64,000 nucleotides of DNA from Corynebacterium sp. MSK041 (GTDB taxonomy: Bacteria; Actinomycetota; Actinomycetes; Mycobacteriales; Mycobacteriaceae): contig NZ_JASPJK010000002.1 of NCBI RefSeq assembly GCF_030232265.1, positions 62,001 to 126,000 on the forward strand, in the 5' to 3' direction. Of the stretch, positions 56,723 through 64,000 are shown in pieces; position 1 is the first letter of the stretch, and each line of letters begins with the position of its first letter. The notes under the pieces are model-generated. The model saw nothing but the letters and a program-made list of their open reading frames with translations, was not told the DNA's origin and made no database searches. The position numbers and the translations under genes are program-made.

Positions 56723-57631
56723 CTTCTTTTTATGTTTAAACCTCGCAAGGTGGCCACCGCCATGCTCACCGCCGCTACTGTCGGCGCGTTGAGTGGCTGT
56801 GTCACCAACGTAGAAGGCGGGAATCCAGACGGCTGGGAACAAATTACCCCAGCTGAAGTACCCAAGATCGCAGCAATGGTGCCGGACAATGTCCGTCAGG
56901 ACGGTTTCTTCACCATTGGCGCCAACCCACCGTTCGCGCCTTTCGAGTTTAAGGACTCGGAAGGCGCAATCGTGGGGATGGAGATGGATTTGGGCCACGC
57001 CCTAGCTAGCGTCATGGGCTTGGAATTCCGCGCTGTTGACCAAGACTTCGCCATGATTCTCCCCGCAGTGCAAGCAGGCACGCTTGATGCTGGCATGTCG
57101 GGTTTTACGGATAGCGAGGAACGCCGACAGAACTTTGACTTTGTCAATTTCCTCTACGCCGGCATCCAGTGGGCGCAATCTCCTGGCAACGATGTTGATC
57201 CGGCTAACCCCTGTGGTCTCACCGTGGCTGTACAGCGCACCACCGTCTCCGAAACGGATGATGTGCGGCCGAAGGCCGCCAAGTGTGAGGAGCAAGGCAA
57301 CCCCATCACCATCCTCTCCTACGACACGTCGGACAACGCTGCTCTTGCTGTGCTCGTCGGTCGCGCCGATGCGCTGAGTGCGGACTCCCCTGTTTCCGCG
57401 TGGGCTGTGGACCGCTCAGACGGCAAGCTCGAATTGGTTGGGGAGATGTTCGATGCGGCACCGTATGGCATTGCTGTGCCGAAGGACTCCCCACTGGGGC
57501 CAGCATTGGCCGCTGCCATGCAGCATCTCATCGACACTGGCGAGTACGAACGCATCATGGAGCAGTGGAATGTGAAGACAGGCATGCTCGACCAAGCTCT
57601 TATTAACGAACAACCCGTGGGAGGACAATAA
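56720..57631 (+). CDS. Amino-acid ABC transporter substrate-binding lipoprotein
   Basis: A 303-residue family-3 binding protein. Lipobox LSGC has the lipidated Cys27; the ATG at 56720 has GAAGG six bases upstream, while an ATG four codons later is possible. The mature part opens DGFFTIGANPPFAPFEFKDSEGAIVGMEMDLGHALASVMGLEF (about 59-100), the classic signature for polar amino-acid binding, followed by LDAGMSGFTDSEERRQNFDFVNF. It leads a three-gene transporter, three bases before the permease. The ligand could be an amino acid such as glutamate, cystine or arginine; not decidable from sequence. Confidence 0.92.
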   Translation: MLLFMFKPRKVATAMLTAATVGALSGCVTNVEGGNPDGWEQITPAEVPKIAAMVPDNVRQDGFFTIGANPPFAPFEFKDSEGAIVGMEMDLGHALASVMGLEFRAVDQDFAMILPAVQAGTLDAGMSGFTDSEERRQNFDFVNFLYAGIQWAQSPGNDVDPANPCGLTVAVQRTTVSETDDVRPKAAKCEEQGNPITILSYDTSDNAALAVLVGRADALSADSPVSAWAVDRSDGKLELVGEMFDAAPYGIAVPKDSPLGPALAAAMQHLIDTGEYERIMEQWNVKTGMLDQALINEQPVGGQ

Positions 57632-57633
57632 CC

Positions 57634-58554
57634 ATGACGCTCAAACCCACACGCCCAGAGCGCATCGAAGCCAAACCGTTGCGCCATCCCGGACGGTGGA
57701 TCACCGCAGCTATCCTCGTTGCGCTGTTCATCTTGTTCATCGTCGATGCCGCCGGCCGTGATGCCTATGGGTGGTCCACGTACAGGGCATACATCTTTGA
57801 CACCCGCATTCTTACCGCTGCTGGTCACACCCTCGCGCTGACTGTTCTGTCCATGATCATCGGTGTTGTGCTCGGCGTGGTGCTGGCAGTGATGCGCATG
57901 TCGCCGAACCCAGTGTTCAAATCCATCGCTTGGCTGTACCTGTGGGTCTTCCGTGGCACCCCGATCTACGTGCAGTTGGTCTTTTGGGGTCTCATTGGTG
58001 CGATCTACCAGTCCATCAACCTAGGGTTTACAGAGGTTTCCCTCGACGCACTGACGTCTTCTGCTTTCGCCCTCGCCGTGATCGGCTTGGGTCTCAACGA
58101 GGCTGGCTACATGGCAGAGATTGTCCGTTCTGGTGTGAACTCGGTGCCTGCTGGCCAGATTGAAGCGTCGAAAGCCTTGGGCATGGGCTGGGGCATGACT
58201 ATGCGCCGCACCGTGCTGCCGCAAGCCATGCGCATCATCATCCCACCTACCGGAAATGAGTTCATCTCGCTGCTGAAGACCTCTTCCCTCGTTGTCGCTG
58301 TCCCCTACTCCCTCGAGCTCTACGGCCGCAGCCAAGACATCGCTGCCGCGCTCTTCGAGCCAGTGCCCATGCTGCTTGTTGCCGCAACGTGGTACCTCAT
58401 CATCACATCCATCCTTATGGTTGGCCAGCACTACTTGGAGCGCTATTTTGACCGCGGTGTTACCCGCGAACTGACCGCCCGCCAGTTGGCGGCACTCACT
58501 GACGCTGAGGGTAAGGCCCCGAACAACGTCACCGTCGTGGAAAGGAACTCTTAA
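57634..58554 (+). CDS. Amino-acid ABC transporter permease (HisM/GlnP type)
   Basis: A 306-residue inner-membrane permease. After a short basic N-terminus come about six helices, starting WITAAILVALFILFIVDAAG. The family core is GHTLALTVLSMIIGVVLGVVLAVMRMSP (about 66-93) and WVFRGTPIYVQLVFWGL. The EAA-type coupling loop is QIEASKALGMGWGMTMRRTVLPQAM (about 173-197). It is packed between the binding protein and the ATPase genes, adjacent to both. The unit has one permease only, so the transporter probably uses it as a homodimer. Confidence 0.94.
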   Translation: MTLKPTRPERIEAKPLRHPGRWITAAILVALFILFIVDAAGRDAYGWSTYRAYIFDTRILTAAGHTLALTVLSMIIGVVLGVVLAVMRMSPNPVFKSIAWLYLWVFRGTPIYVQLVFWGLIGAIYQSINLGFTEVSLDALTSSAFALAVIGLGLNEAGYMAEIVRSGVNSVPAGQIEASKALGMGWGMTMRRTVLPQAMRIIIPPTGNEFISLLKTSSLVVAVPYSLELYGRSQDIAAALFEPVPMLLVAATWYLIITSILMVGQHYLERYFDRGVTRELTARQLAALTDAEGKAPNNVTVVERNS

Positions 58555-59319
58555 ATGAGCACCCCTATGATTCAAGCCGTTGATGTATGGAAGTCTTTTG
58601 GCACTCTTGACGTGCTCAAGGGAATCAACCTAGAGGTGAATAAGGGAGAGGTCACCTGTCTCATTGGCCCCTCTGGTTCCGGCAAGTCCACGTTCCTGCG
58701 TTGTGTCAACCACCTGGAAAAGGTCACTGCTGGTCGCCTGTACGTCGATGGTGAGCTCATCGGCTACCGGGAGAAGAACGGTGCGTTGCATGAAATCTCC
58801 GAGAAAGAAGCCGCACTGCAGCGTCGCGAGGTAGGCATGGTGTTCCAGAACTTCAACCTCTTCGGTCATCGCACCGCGCTGGAGAACATCATCGAAGCGC
58901 CGATCCATGTCAAAGGCATGAAGCCGGAGGCCGCGAAGAAGCGCGCGATGGAACTGCTTGAGCAGGTCGGCCTGGCCAACAAGGCTGAGGCGTATCCAGT
59001 ACAGCTCTCGGGTGGTCAGCAGCAGCGTGTTGCCATCGCTCGTGCGGTTGCGATGGATCCGAAGCTCATGCTTTTCGACGAACCCACATCCGCCCTTGAC
59101 CCCGAACTCGTCGGTGAAGTCCTCCGCGTCATGCGTGAACTAGCGGCTTCTGGGATGACCATGCTCGTGGTCACCCATGAGATGGCCTTCGCCCATGAGG
59201 TGGCTGACAACGTAGCCTTCATGTCTGACGGTCAGATTGTCGAATACGGCACGCCGGAGCAGGTGCTGGACAACCCGCAGCACGAGCGGACGAAGGAATT
59301 TCTTTCCTCTATCTTCTAG
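58555..59319 (+). CDS. Amino-acid ABC transporter ATP-binding protein (GlnQ type)
   Basis: A 254-residue cytosolic ATPase. Walker [10 protein letters not shown] (about 38-46), Q-loop MVFQNFNLF, signature [16 protein letters not shown] (about 145-160), Walker [17 protein letters not shown] and H-loop VVTHEM are all intact. The sequence [21 protein letters not shown] fits the polar amino-acid transporter subfamily. It starts immediately after the permease stop and completes the transporter. Confidence 0.95.
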   Translation: MSTPMIQAVDVWKSFGTLDVLKGINLEVNKGEVTCLIGPSGSGKSTFLRCVNHLEKVTAGRLYVDGELIGYREKNGALHEISEKEAALQRREVGMVFQNFNLFGHRTALENIIEAPIHVKGMKPEAAKKRAMELLEQVGLANKAEAYPVQLSGGQQQRVAIARAVAMDPKLMLFDEPTSALDPELVGEVLRVMRELAASGMTMLVVTHEMAFAHEVADNVAFMSDGQIVEYGTPEQVLDNPQHERTKEFLSSIF

Positions 59320-59322
59320 CGT

Positions 59323-59399
59323 TCGAGAAATCTCTCATCGCAAGAGCGCCGACCTGGGGAAACAGGTGCGCATATTCAGGAAGTGGTGAGATTTCTCGA
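59323..59399. terminator. Large nested inverted repeat between the ATPase gene and coaD
   Basis: TCGAGAAATCTC (59323-59334) pairs perfectly with GAGATTTCTCGA (59388-59399); nested inside is a second stem with ACCTG-GGGAAA-CAGGT and outer GCGC/GCGC arms. It sits in the short gap between convergent genes (stops at 59319 and 59406), so a shared bidirectional terminator is likely. Confidence 0.55.
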
Positions 59400-59405
59400 G
59401 TGCTT

Positions 59406-59885
59406 CTAATCCTTGAACTTGGCGTTCATGGCCTCCACGACGTGATCAGGCACCAGTCCGCTCACGTCGCCGCCATATTTAGCCACTTCTTTGCACAGGG
59501 ATGAGGAAATGTAGCCATACTTCTCATCCGTCATGAGGAAGAAGGTATCTACCCCAGACAAGCGACGGTTCATCTGCGCCATCGGCAGCTCATAGTCGTA
59601 GTCCAGGGAAGAGCGCAGGCCCTTCACCAAGGCACCCACATGGTTTGCCGTGGTGTAGTCCACCAACAGCCCACCCCATGTGTCCACCGTGATGTTGGGG
59701 ATGTGGCTGGTGGCCTGACGAATCATGTCCATGCGTTCTTCGATGTTGAACAAGCCACTTTGCTTGTTCGGGTTCGCGGTGACAAGGACGATGACTTCCT
59801 CGAAGCTCTTGGCGGCACGTGTGAAAATATCCACGTGGCCGTTTGTCACGGGATCAAAGGATCCGGGGCACACTGCTTTCGTCAC
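59406..59885 (-). CDS. coaD: Phosphopantetheine adenylyltransferase
   Basis: Adenylates 4'-phosphopantetheine to dephospho-CoA, the step before coaE. The 159-residue hexamer subunit has GSFDPVTNGHVDIF (8-21, nucleotidyltransferase T/HxGH-type signature), NPNKQSGLF and the C-terminal substrate-binding ISSSLCKEVAKYGGDVSGLVP (about 127-147). GTG at 59885 is the start; the open frame extends upstream but those 35 residues overlap rsmD and lack family similarity. The start overlaps the rsmD stop by one base. Confidence 0.95.
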   Translation of the reverse strand: MTKAVCPGSFDPVTNGHVDIFTRAAKSFEEVIVLVTANPNKQSGLFNIEERMDMIRQATSHIPNITVDTWGGLLVDYTTANHVGALVKGLRSSLDYDYELPMAQMNRRLSGVDTFFLMTDEKYGYISSSLCKEVAKYGGDVSGLVPDHVVEAMNAKFKD

Positions 59886-60463
59886 TATTCCTCGTCCTTC
59901 CTGCGGTGGAACGTGGCCATATCCATACGAGCGATACCATACAGCCGCTTCTTCAGCTTCTGCCCAGTGGGCGTGAATCCCTCCGGCCACGCTGTCTCCG
60001 GGCTATCACGGTGGCGTTCAATCACCACTGCAGCCTCATCAGCCAGGGCGGGGATGAGGGCGTTGAGCATGTCCACCACCGCTTCGTCCGCAAGCTCATA
60101 CGGCGGATCCGCCAAGACCATGGTGAAATGCTCACGCGGGGCACGGGCAACATAGGTCGATGCTTTCACGGGTTCGATGTGCACGTTCGGGTGACCAACA
60201 ACCCCCGCGTTGTAGCGGATGATCTCTACCGCTTGCGGGTCGTTTTCCACCAGCACGACCTCAGCCGCGCCACGGGACGCAGCTTCCAAGCCGAGGGCTC
60301 CGGAGCCGGCAAATAGATCAAGCACATTTTGTCCGGCGAAGCCGAAACGGACCTGCAACGAGGAAAACAAGCCTTCACGCGCACGATCAGCAGTGGGCCT
60401 GGTGCCCTCCGGTGGGACCTTGATCTTCCGGCCTCGGGCTTCACCCGAAATGATGCGGTTCAT
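59885..60463 (-). CDS. rsmD: 16S rRNA (guanine(966)-N(2))-methyltransferase
   Basis: SAM-dependent enzyme that methylates G966 of 16S rRNA. The 192-residue protein starts MNRIISGEARGRKIKVP, the family N-terminus, which supports the ATG at 60463 over one three codons earlier. SAM motif LDLFAGSGALGLEAASRGAAEVVLVEND (about 46-73) and catalytic VLADPPYE (about 113-120) are intact. It precedes coaD with a one-base overlap, a common pairing, and follows recG by 20 bases. Confidence 0.93.
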   Translation of the reverse strand: MNRIISGEARGRKIKVPPEGTRPTADRAREGLFSSLQVRFGFAGQNVLDLFAGSGALGLEAASRGAAEVVLVENDPQAVEIIRYNAGVVGHPNVHIEPVKASTYVARAPREHFTMVLADPPYELADEAVVDMLNALIPALADEAAVVIERHRDSPETAWPEGFTPTGQKLKKRLYGIARMDMATFHRRKDEE

Positions 60464-60483
60464 GCGCAACACTCTAGCTTGAG

Positions 60484-62604
60484 TTAGCTCTTGTTCAGAT
60501 AATCAAAGGGGTCGAGGAAGAGATCCTCGGCGATCTCCCGTGCACGTTCGGGCGCAGAGTCCACGTAGTCCGCCGCATCGTCGTACGCGCGCTGAATAAT
60601 CTCATAGTCCTGCACAAGATTCAGCAACCGCAGTTGACGGTCCGTACCGGACTGGGATGTGCCCAGAACGTCACCCTCGGAGCGGGTTTCCAGGTCAAGT
60701 TCGGCGAGCTGGAAACCATCAGAGATTTCCGCAATCCGGGTGACGCGTTCCAGTTGGGGCGATCCTTCCTCCGCGAACGTGTGGAAGAGACACAACGAAG
60801 CGTGACCGCCACGGCCAACGCGTCCGCGGAGCTGGTGGAGCTGGGAAACACCGAAATGCTCTGATTCGCGCACCATCATCACGGTGGCGTTGGGCACATC
60901 CACGCCCACCTCAATGACCGTGGTGGAGACCAGCACGTCGATTGTTCCCGCGGTGAAAGCGGACATGACGTGATCCTTCTCTTCACCCTTCATGCGACCG
61001 TGCAGGACACCGATGGTGAGCCCTTCGAGCTCGCGGCGCTCTAGCGTGTCGGCGACCTCAAGAACGCCCCCTGGACCATCAATACGCGGGCACACCACGT
61101 AGGCCTGGTGGCCGCTGTAAACCTCTTCCTTTATCTTCTCCCAGGCCCGTTCCACCCACGCCCGCTTGAACTCAGGGACAACCGCGGACTGGATGGGTTT
61201 ACGTCCACCGGGAAGTTCAGTCAAGGTGGACACAGCCAGGTCCCCGAACACCGTCATGGCGATGGTGCGGGGAATCGGCGTTGCTGTCATGACCAGCAGA
61301 TGCGGTGTGTTCTCCCCTGCTTTATCACGCAAACGATTGCGTTGTTCCACCCCAAAACGATGCTGCTCATCCACCACGACGAAGCCAAGGTTAAAAAATT
61401 CCACCATGTCCTGGATAATCGCGTGAGTTCCAACGACGATGTCAGCTTCACCCGTCATAATCGCCAACAGCGCTTCCTGTTTCTGCACCGTGGACATGGA
61501 CCCTGTCAGCGCAACAACGCGCGCGTGCACCCCCGTTTGCATGAGGGTCTTGCGCAAGGACTTCTCGTGCTGCAGGGTGAGCACCTCAGTCGGTGCAAGC
61601 AGGGCGCACTGCATGCCGTTATCAACAGCTTGCAACATCGAGGCAAGAGCAACGATGGTCTTACCGGAACCCACTTCACCCTGCAGCAACCGGCTCATGG
61701 GGGTGCTGCGCTCAAGGTCAGCGGAGATCTCTTCAAGTACCTTTGCCTGCCCGGCGGTGAGCTTAAACGGAAGATGATCCACCAGGTGTGACATATCCCC
61801 ATCAGGCTTGCGTGGCAGCGCGGTGGCTTGACGGTAGGAATCATCACGCCTACGCATAGCCATGACAAGCGCGACGCTCAATGCCTCGTTGTATTTGAGT
61901 CGCTCCATCGCCGCGTGCGGTCCCTGCGAGGTGGGGTTGTGAATCTGATTGAGCGCCTCATGCAAAGACAGCAGGCCAGGTGGCGTGTACCCCAGCGGTT
62001 CAGGAATCTCTTCAATGGTGTCCAGCACCATACTGATAGCACCCATGATCGTCCACGTAGACAGGTTCTTCGTGGCTGGATAGACGGGAAGATAATCACG
62101 TCCAGCCAGAAGTTCATCCGGATCCCCAAAGACCGAGAGCTTCTTAATCGACCCAGTGGACGCCCCCTTGTTGCTGCCTGCTTGAGGGGTCCCCGGTGCA
62201 GACAGGATCATGAAATCCGGGTGCTGTATCTGCGGCTGATCCCTGAAGAATTTCACCTTGCCCGTGAACATCGCGCGCACGCCAGGCTTGAGTACCCGCG
62301 GGGCATACTTCGCGCCGAAGAAGGAAGCCTCAATCGATTGAGACCCATCGGTGATGACGGCTTTAAAAATTGGACGCTTGGACGTCGTGATGGTGCGCAC
62401 GCTCTCCACGTTGCCGATGAAACTGATCGTGTCATCGGGCAGGACACCATCCAACGCGTCCCCCGTGCCGTATTGCAGGTATTTGCGGGGATAGTGCTCT
62501 AGGAGACCAGCAACTGTCTCAATCCCGAGGTGCTTCGCAATCGCGCGCGCAGGTGCCGTGGGAATGACCAAGTTTAGAGGGGTGAAATTAGTCAGACCCA
62601 GCAT
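60484..62604 (-). CDS. recG: ATP-dependent DNA helicase RecG
   Basis: A 706-residue superfamily-2 branch-migration helicase that regresses stalled forks. The OB-fold wedge domain (about 50-160) precedes the helicase core: LLQGEVGSGKTIVAL Walker A (about 300-314), DEQHRFG box (about 408-414), TATPIPRT, and QLRGRVGRGGHASLC. The C-terminal TRG-like portion (about 610-680) is present. The gene begins three bases after the fakA-like stop, so both should be co-transcribed, followed by rsmD and coaD. Confidence 0.96.
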   Translation of the reverse strand: MLGLTNFTPLNLVIPTAPARAIAKHLGIETVAGLLEHYPRKYLQYGTGDALDGVLPDDTISFIGNVESVRTITTSKRPIFKAVITDGSQSIEASFFGAKYAPRVLKPGVRAMFTGKVKFFRDQPQIQHPDFMILSAPGTPQAGSNKGASTGSIKKLSVFGDPDELLAGRDYLPVYPATKNLSTWTIMGAISMVLDTIEEIPEPLGYTPPGLLSLHEALNQIHNPTSQGPHAAMERLKYNEALSVALVMAMRRRDDSYRQATALPRKPDGDMSHLVDHLPFKLTAGQAKVLEEISADLERSTPMSRLLQGEVGSGKTIVALASMLQAVDNGMQCALLAPTEVLTLQHEKSLRKTLMQTGVHARVVALTGSMSTVQKQEALLAIMTGEADIVVGTHAIIQDMVEFFNLGFVVVDEQHRFGVEQRNRLRDKAGENTPHLLVMTATPIPRTIAMTVFGDLAVSTLTELPGGRKPIQSAVVPEFKRAWVERAWEKIKEEVYSGHQAYVVCPRIDGPGGVLEVADTLERRELEGLTIGVLHGRMKGEEKDHVMSAFTAGTIDVLVSTTVIEVGVDVPNATVMMVRESEHFGVSQLHQLRGRVGRGGHASLCLFHTFAEEGSPQLERVTRIAEISDGFQLAELDLETRSEGDVLGTSQSGTDRQLRLLNLVQDYEIIQRAYDDAADYVDSAPERAREIAEDLFLDPFDYLNKS

Positions 62605-62607
62605 GTT

Positions 62608-64000
62608 TTACTCCACTCCGAGCTGTCCGGCCGAGCCTAACCCATCTGCGGGATACACCACGACCTCAGCGTCAAGGTCAGCTTCCAGCGCCTCCACATC
62701 TACGTTGGCCACATCCTGCGGGGAGACCAAAACTGTCACCAGTTCCCCACCGCCATCCAACATCACTGTAGCTGCGTCCCGCACGGCTGCGGTTAGGCTT
62801 TCGGTCCGCACAATCAGCGTGTCGCGTGCGACGACTTCCACACCACCATCTGTGGCCACAATGTCCGCCACGGCCATCTCCTCAGCAGCTTCGCTCATCA
62901 CTGCTGCGGCCTCATCAACAGGCAGGCGCGGATCATGGACAGATACCGCCGCGATGCCGTTGACCAGGCGGACAGTGGGGAGCAGCGTCAGCGCCAAGGA
63001 CTCATTCGCCGCTGTCGCTTCGATCTCCTCCAGGGTAGCCCGGTCAAGCTGCCCATTAGGAAGAATGATCACTTCATGCGCACCGGAAGCCGCTATTTCG
63101 CGGTAAACGTCCGCGACCACGTTGGGCCCCGGAGCCACCGCCACAGCGCCCGCGCGGTTGTACAAATCCATGAGCGAACCAACCGGCGTAATTGCCACAA
63201 TGAGACGACCAACGCGTCGCGCTTCGTGCATCGGGGTGGCATCCGGCAGGATCTCCAACCGCAGGTCACTCACGGCACCGAGCTCAAAAACTCGCTCAAT
63301 CACCGCACCAGCTGCCGTCGTGTGAATGTGTACCTTGCCATGTGTATCCGTCGCTCGCGCGATCACAAGGCTACGGCCCATCGTGGCCAACACAGCTTCA
63401 AGCTCATCCAACGGTCCTTCAAACATGAACAGGACTTCCAGCCAGCCTGCTACCCCATGGGAATGATCCGCCTCATCATGTGCGCTCTCATGCTCCGCGT
63501 CATCCCCCGCGGTTCCATGAATACTGCCACCAGTCACCTCAGCATTAAGCACCTTGAGCAACAACACCAAGCCTGTACCGCCCGCATCCACAACACCGGC
63601 TTCGCGCAGTTCAGCCAGCTGAGAAGGAGTGTTCGCAAGAGCTTCTTCAGCGGATGCCAAAGCCGCCGCCGTGACATCGCTCAAATCAAGATTTCTTATC
63701 GACGCCCCCTCCGCCGCCCTCGCCGCCTCCCGCAAGACCGTAATGATGGTGCCTTCAACAGGTTCCGCAATAGCGCGTTCCACGAAGGCAACGGCATTGC
63801 CCAAAGCCGCCGCGACAGCGCTGCCATCCAACTCCCCATCTGCTGCTGCCTGGGCAACGCCACGCAGCACCTGCGATAGGACCACACCGGAATTGCCACG
63901 AGCACCTTTGATGCTGCCGACGGCCAGAGCCTCCGCAACAACATCAGCGGTGGCGTCAGCTTCACATTCCGCAGCTTCACGCACGGCAGCAGCCATGGTG
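62608..64000 (-). CDS. FakA/YloV-like DhaL-domain kinase, 5' end cut by window edge
   Basis: At least 464 residues are visible; the start lies beyond base 64000 (an internal ATG at 63996 is not the true start). The DhaL-type domain is identified by GSIKGARGNSGVVLSQVLRGV (about 28-48 of the visible part), a strong signature of YloV/FakA proteins, which phosphorylate fatty acids bound by FakB partners in Gram-positive bacteria. The C-terminal region (HEVIILPNGQLD, about 301-312, and AADIVATDGG-like strands) also fits. A His-rich loop (AEHESAHDEADHSHG, about 165-180) is unusual. No fakB gene is visible. It is upstream of recG with a three-base gap. Confidence 0.85.
   Translation of the reverse strand, partial: TMAAAVREAAECEADATADVVAEALAVGSIKGARGNSGVVLSQVLRGVAQAAADGELDGSAVAAALGNAVAFVERAIAEPVEGTIITVLREAARAAEGASIRNLDLSDVTAAALASAEEALANTPSQLAELREAGVVDAGGTGLVLLLKVLNAEVTGGSIHGTAGDDAEHESAHDEADHSHGVAGWLEVLFMFEGPLDELEAVLATMGRSLVIARATDTHGKVHIHTTAAGAVIERVFELGAVSDLRLEILPDATPMHEARRVGRLIVAITPVGSLMDLYNRAGAVAVAPGPNVVADVYREIAASGAHEVIILPNGQLDRATLEEIEATAANESLALTLLPTVRLVNGIAAVSVHDPRLPVDEAAAVMSEAAEEMAVADIVATDGGVEVVARDTLIVRTESLTAAVRDAATVMLDGGGELVTVLVSPQDVANVDVEALEADLDAEVVVYPADGLGSAGQLGVE

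Overview
The window is a piece of a moderately high-GC actinobacterial chromosome, most probably a Corynebacterium species. This rests on the arginine gene order argC-argJ-argB-argD-argF-argR-argG-argH next to pheS-pheT, the uvrA/uvrB/infC-rpmI-rplT/rpsA/coaE/polA neighbourhood, many GTG/TTG starts and probable leaderless starts. No phage, IS element, integrase or CRISPR array was seen. Nearly all of it is chromosomal core sequence, with lineage-specific genes in between.

Layout: (1) 1-1568, minus: a lipoprotein cut by the window edge and a membrane-anchored binding-protein-like protein, translationally coupled. (2) 1629-10331, minus: complete arginine biosynthesis operon with its repressor argR inside. 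(3) 10416-14003, minus: pheS-pheT. (4) 14179-17360, minus: cupin, SAM methyltransferase (with a DtxR-like operator in front), SpoU-type RNA methyltransferase and a membrane-anchored NERD-like protein. (5) 17648-19288, minus: secreted subtilase with a Pro/Trp-rich tail. (6) 19551-20741, minus: infC-rpmI-rplT, with an ATC start for infC and a structured leader containing an attenuator-like terminator. (7) 21154-33007: DUF2339 membrane protein, uvrA, MBL hydrolase, DoxX-like protein with a Lys-rich repeat tail, HelD-type helicase, universal stress protein, uvrB. (8) 33128-41220, plus: an XRE-TetR fusion regulator coupled to a peptide-type ABC transporter, followed by a carnitine/choline acyltransferase homologue. 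(9) 41232-48481: DUF4259, coaE, rpsA, YkvI-like transporter, polA. (10) 48547-51872: YeiB-like DUF418 protein, divergent short TetR plus PH-like protein, AlkC-like DNA glycosylase, a tRNA with anticodon CAA but a short variable arm. (11) 51943-59319: AGCS symporter, crtB-crtI, small exported protein, amino-acid ABC transporter. (12) 59406-64000, minus: coaD-rsmD-recG-fakA-like operon, the last truncated by the window edge.

Functionally, region 2 makes arginine from glutamate, using the ArgJ acetyl-recycling route and local ArgR repression. Regions 3 and 6 and rpsA supply translation. uvrA, uvrB, polA, recG and the AlkC homologue cover DNA repair. The transporters at 33997-39295 and 56720-59319 each carry a full set of binding protein, permease(s) and ATPase. 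The points most worth a second look are the acyltransferase behind the XRE-TetR/peptide-transporter operon, the DtxR-like box before the methyltransferase-cupin pair, the type-I-shaped tRNA(CAA), the infC leader, the DoxX tail repeats and the 42.3-42.6 kb non-coding stretch ending in a strong terminator. I found no clearly unprecedented multi-gene system.
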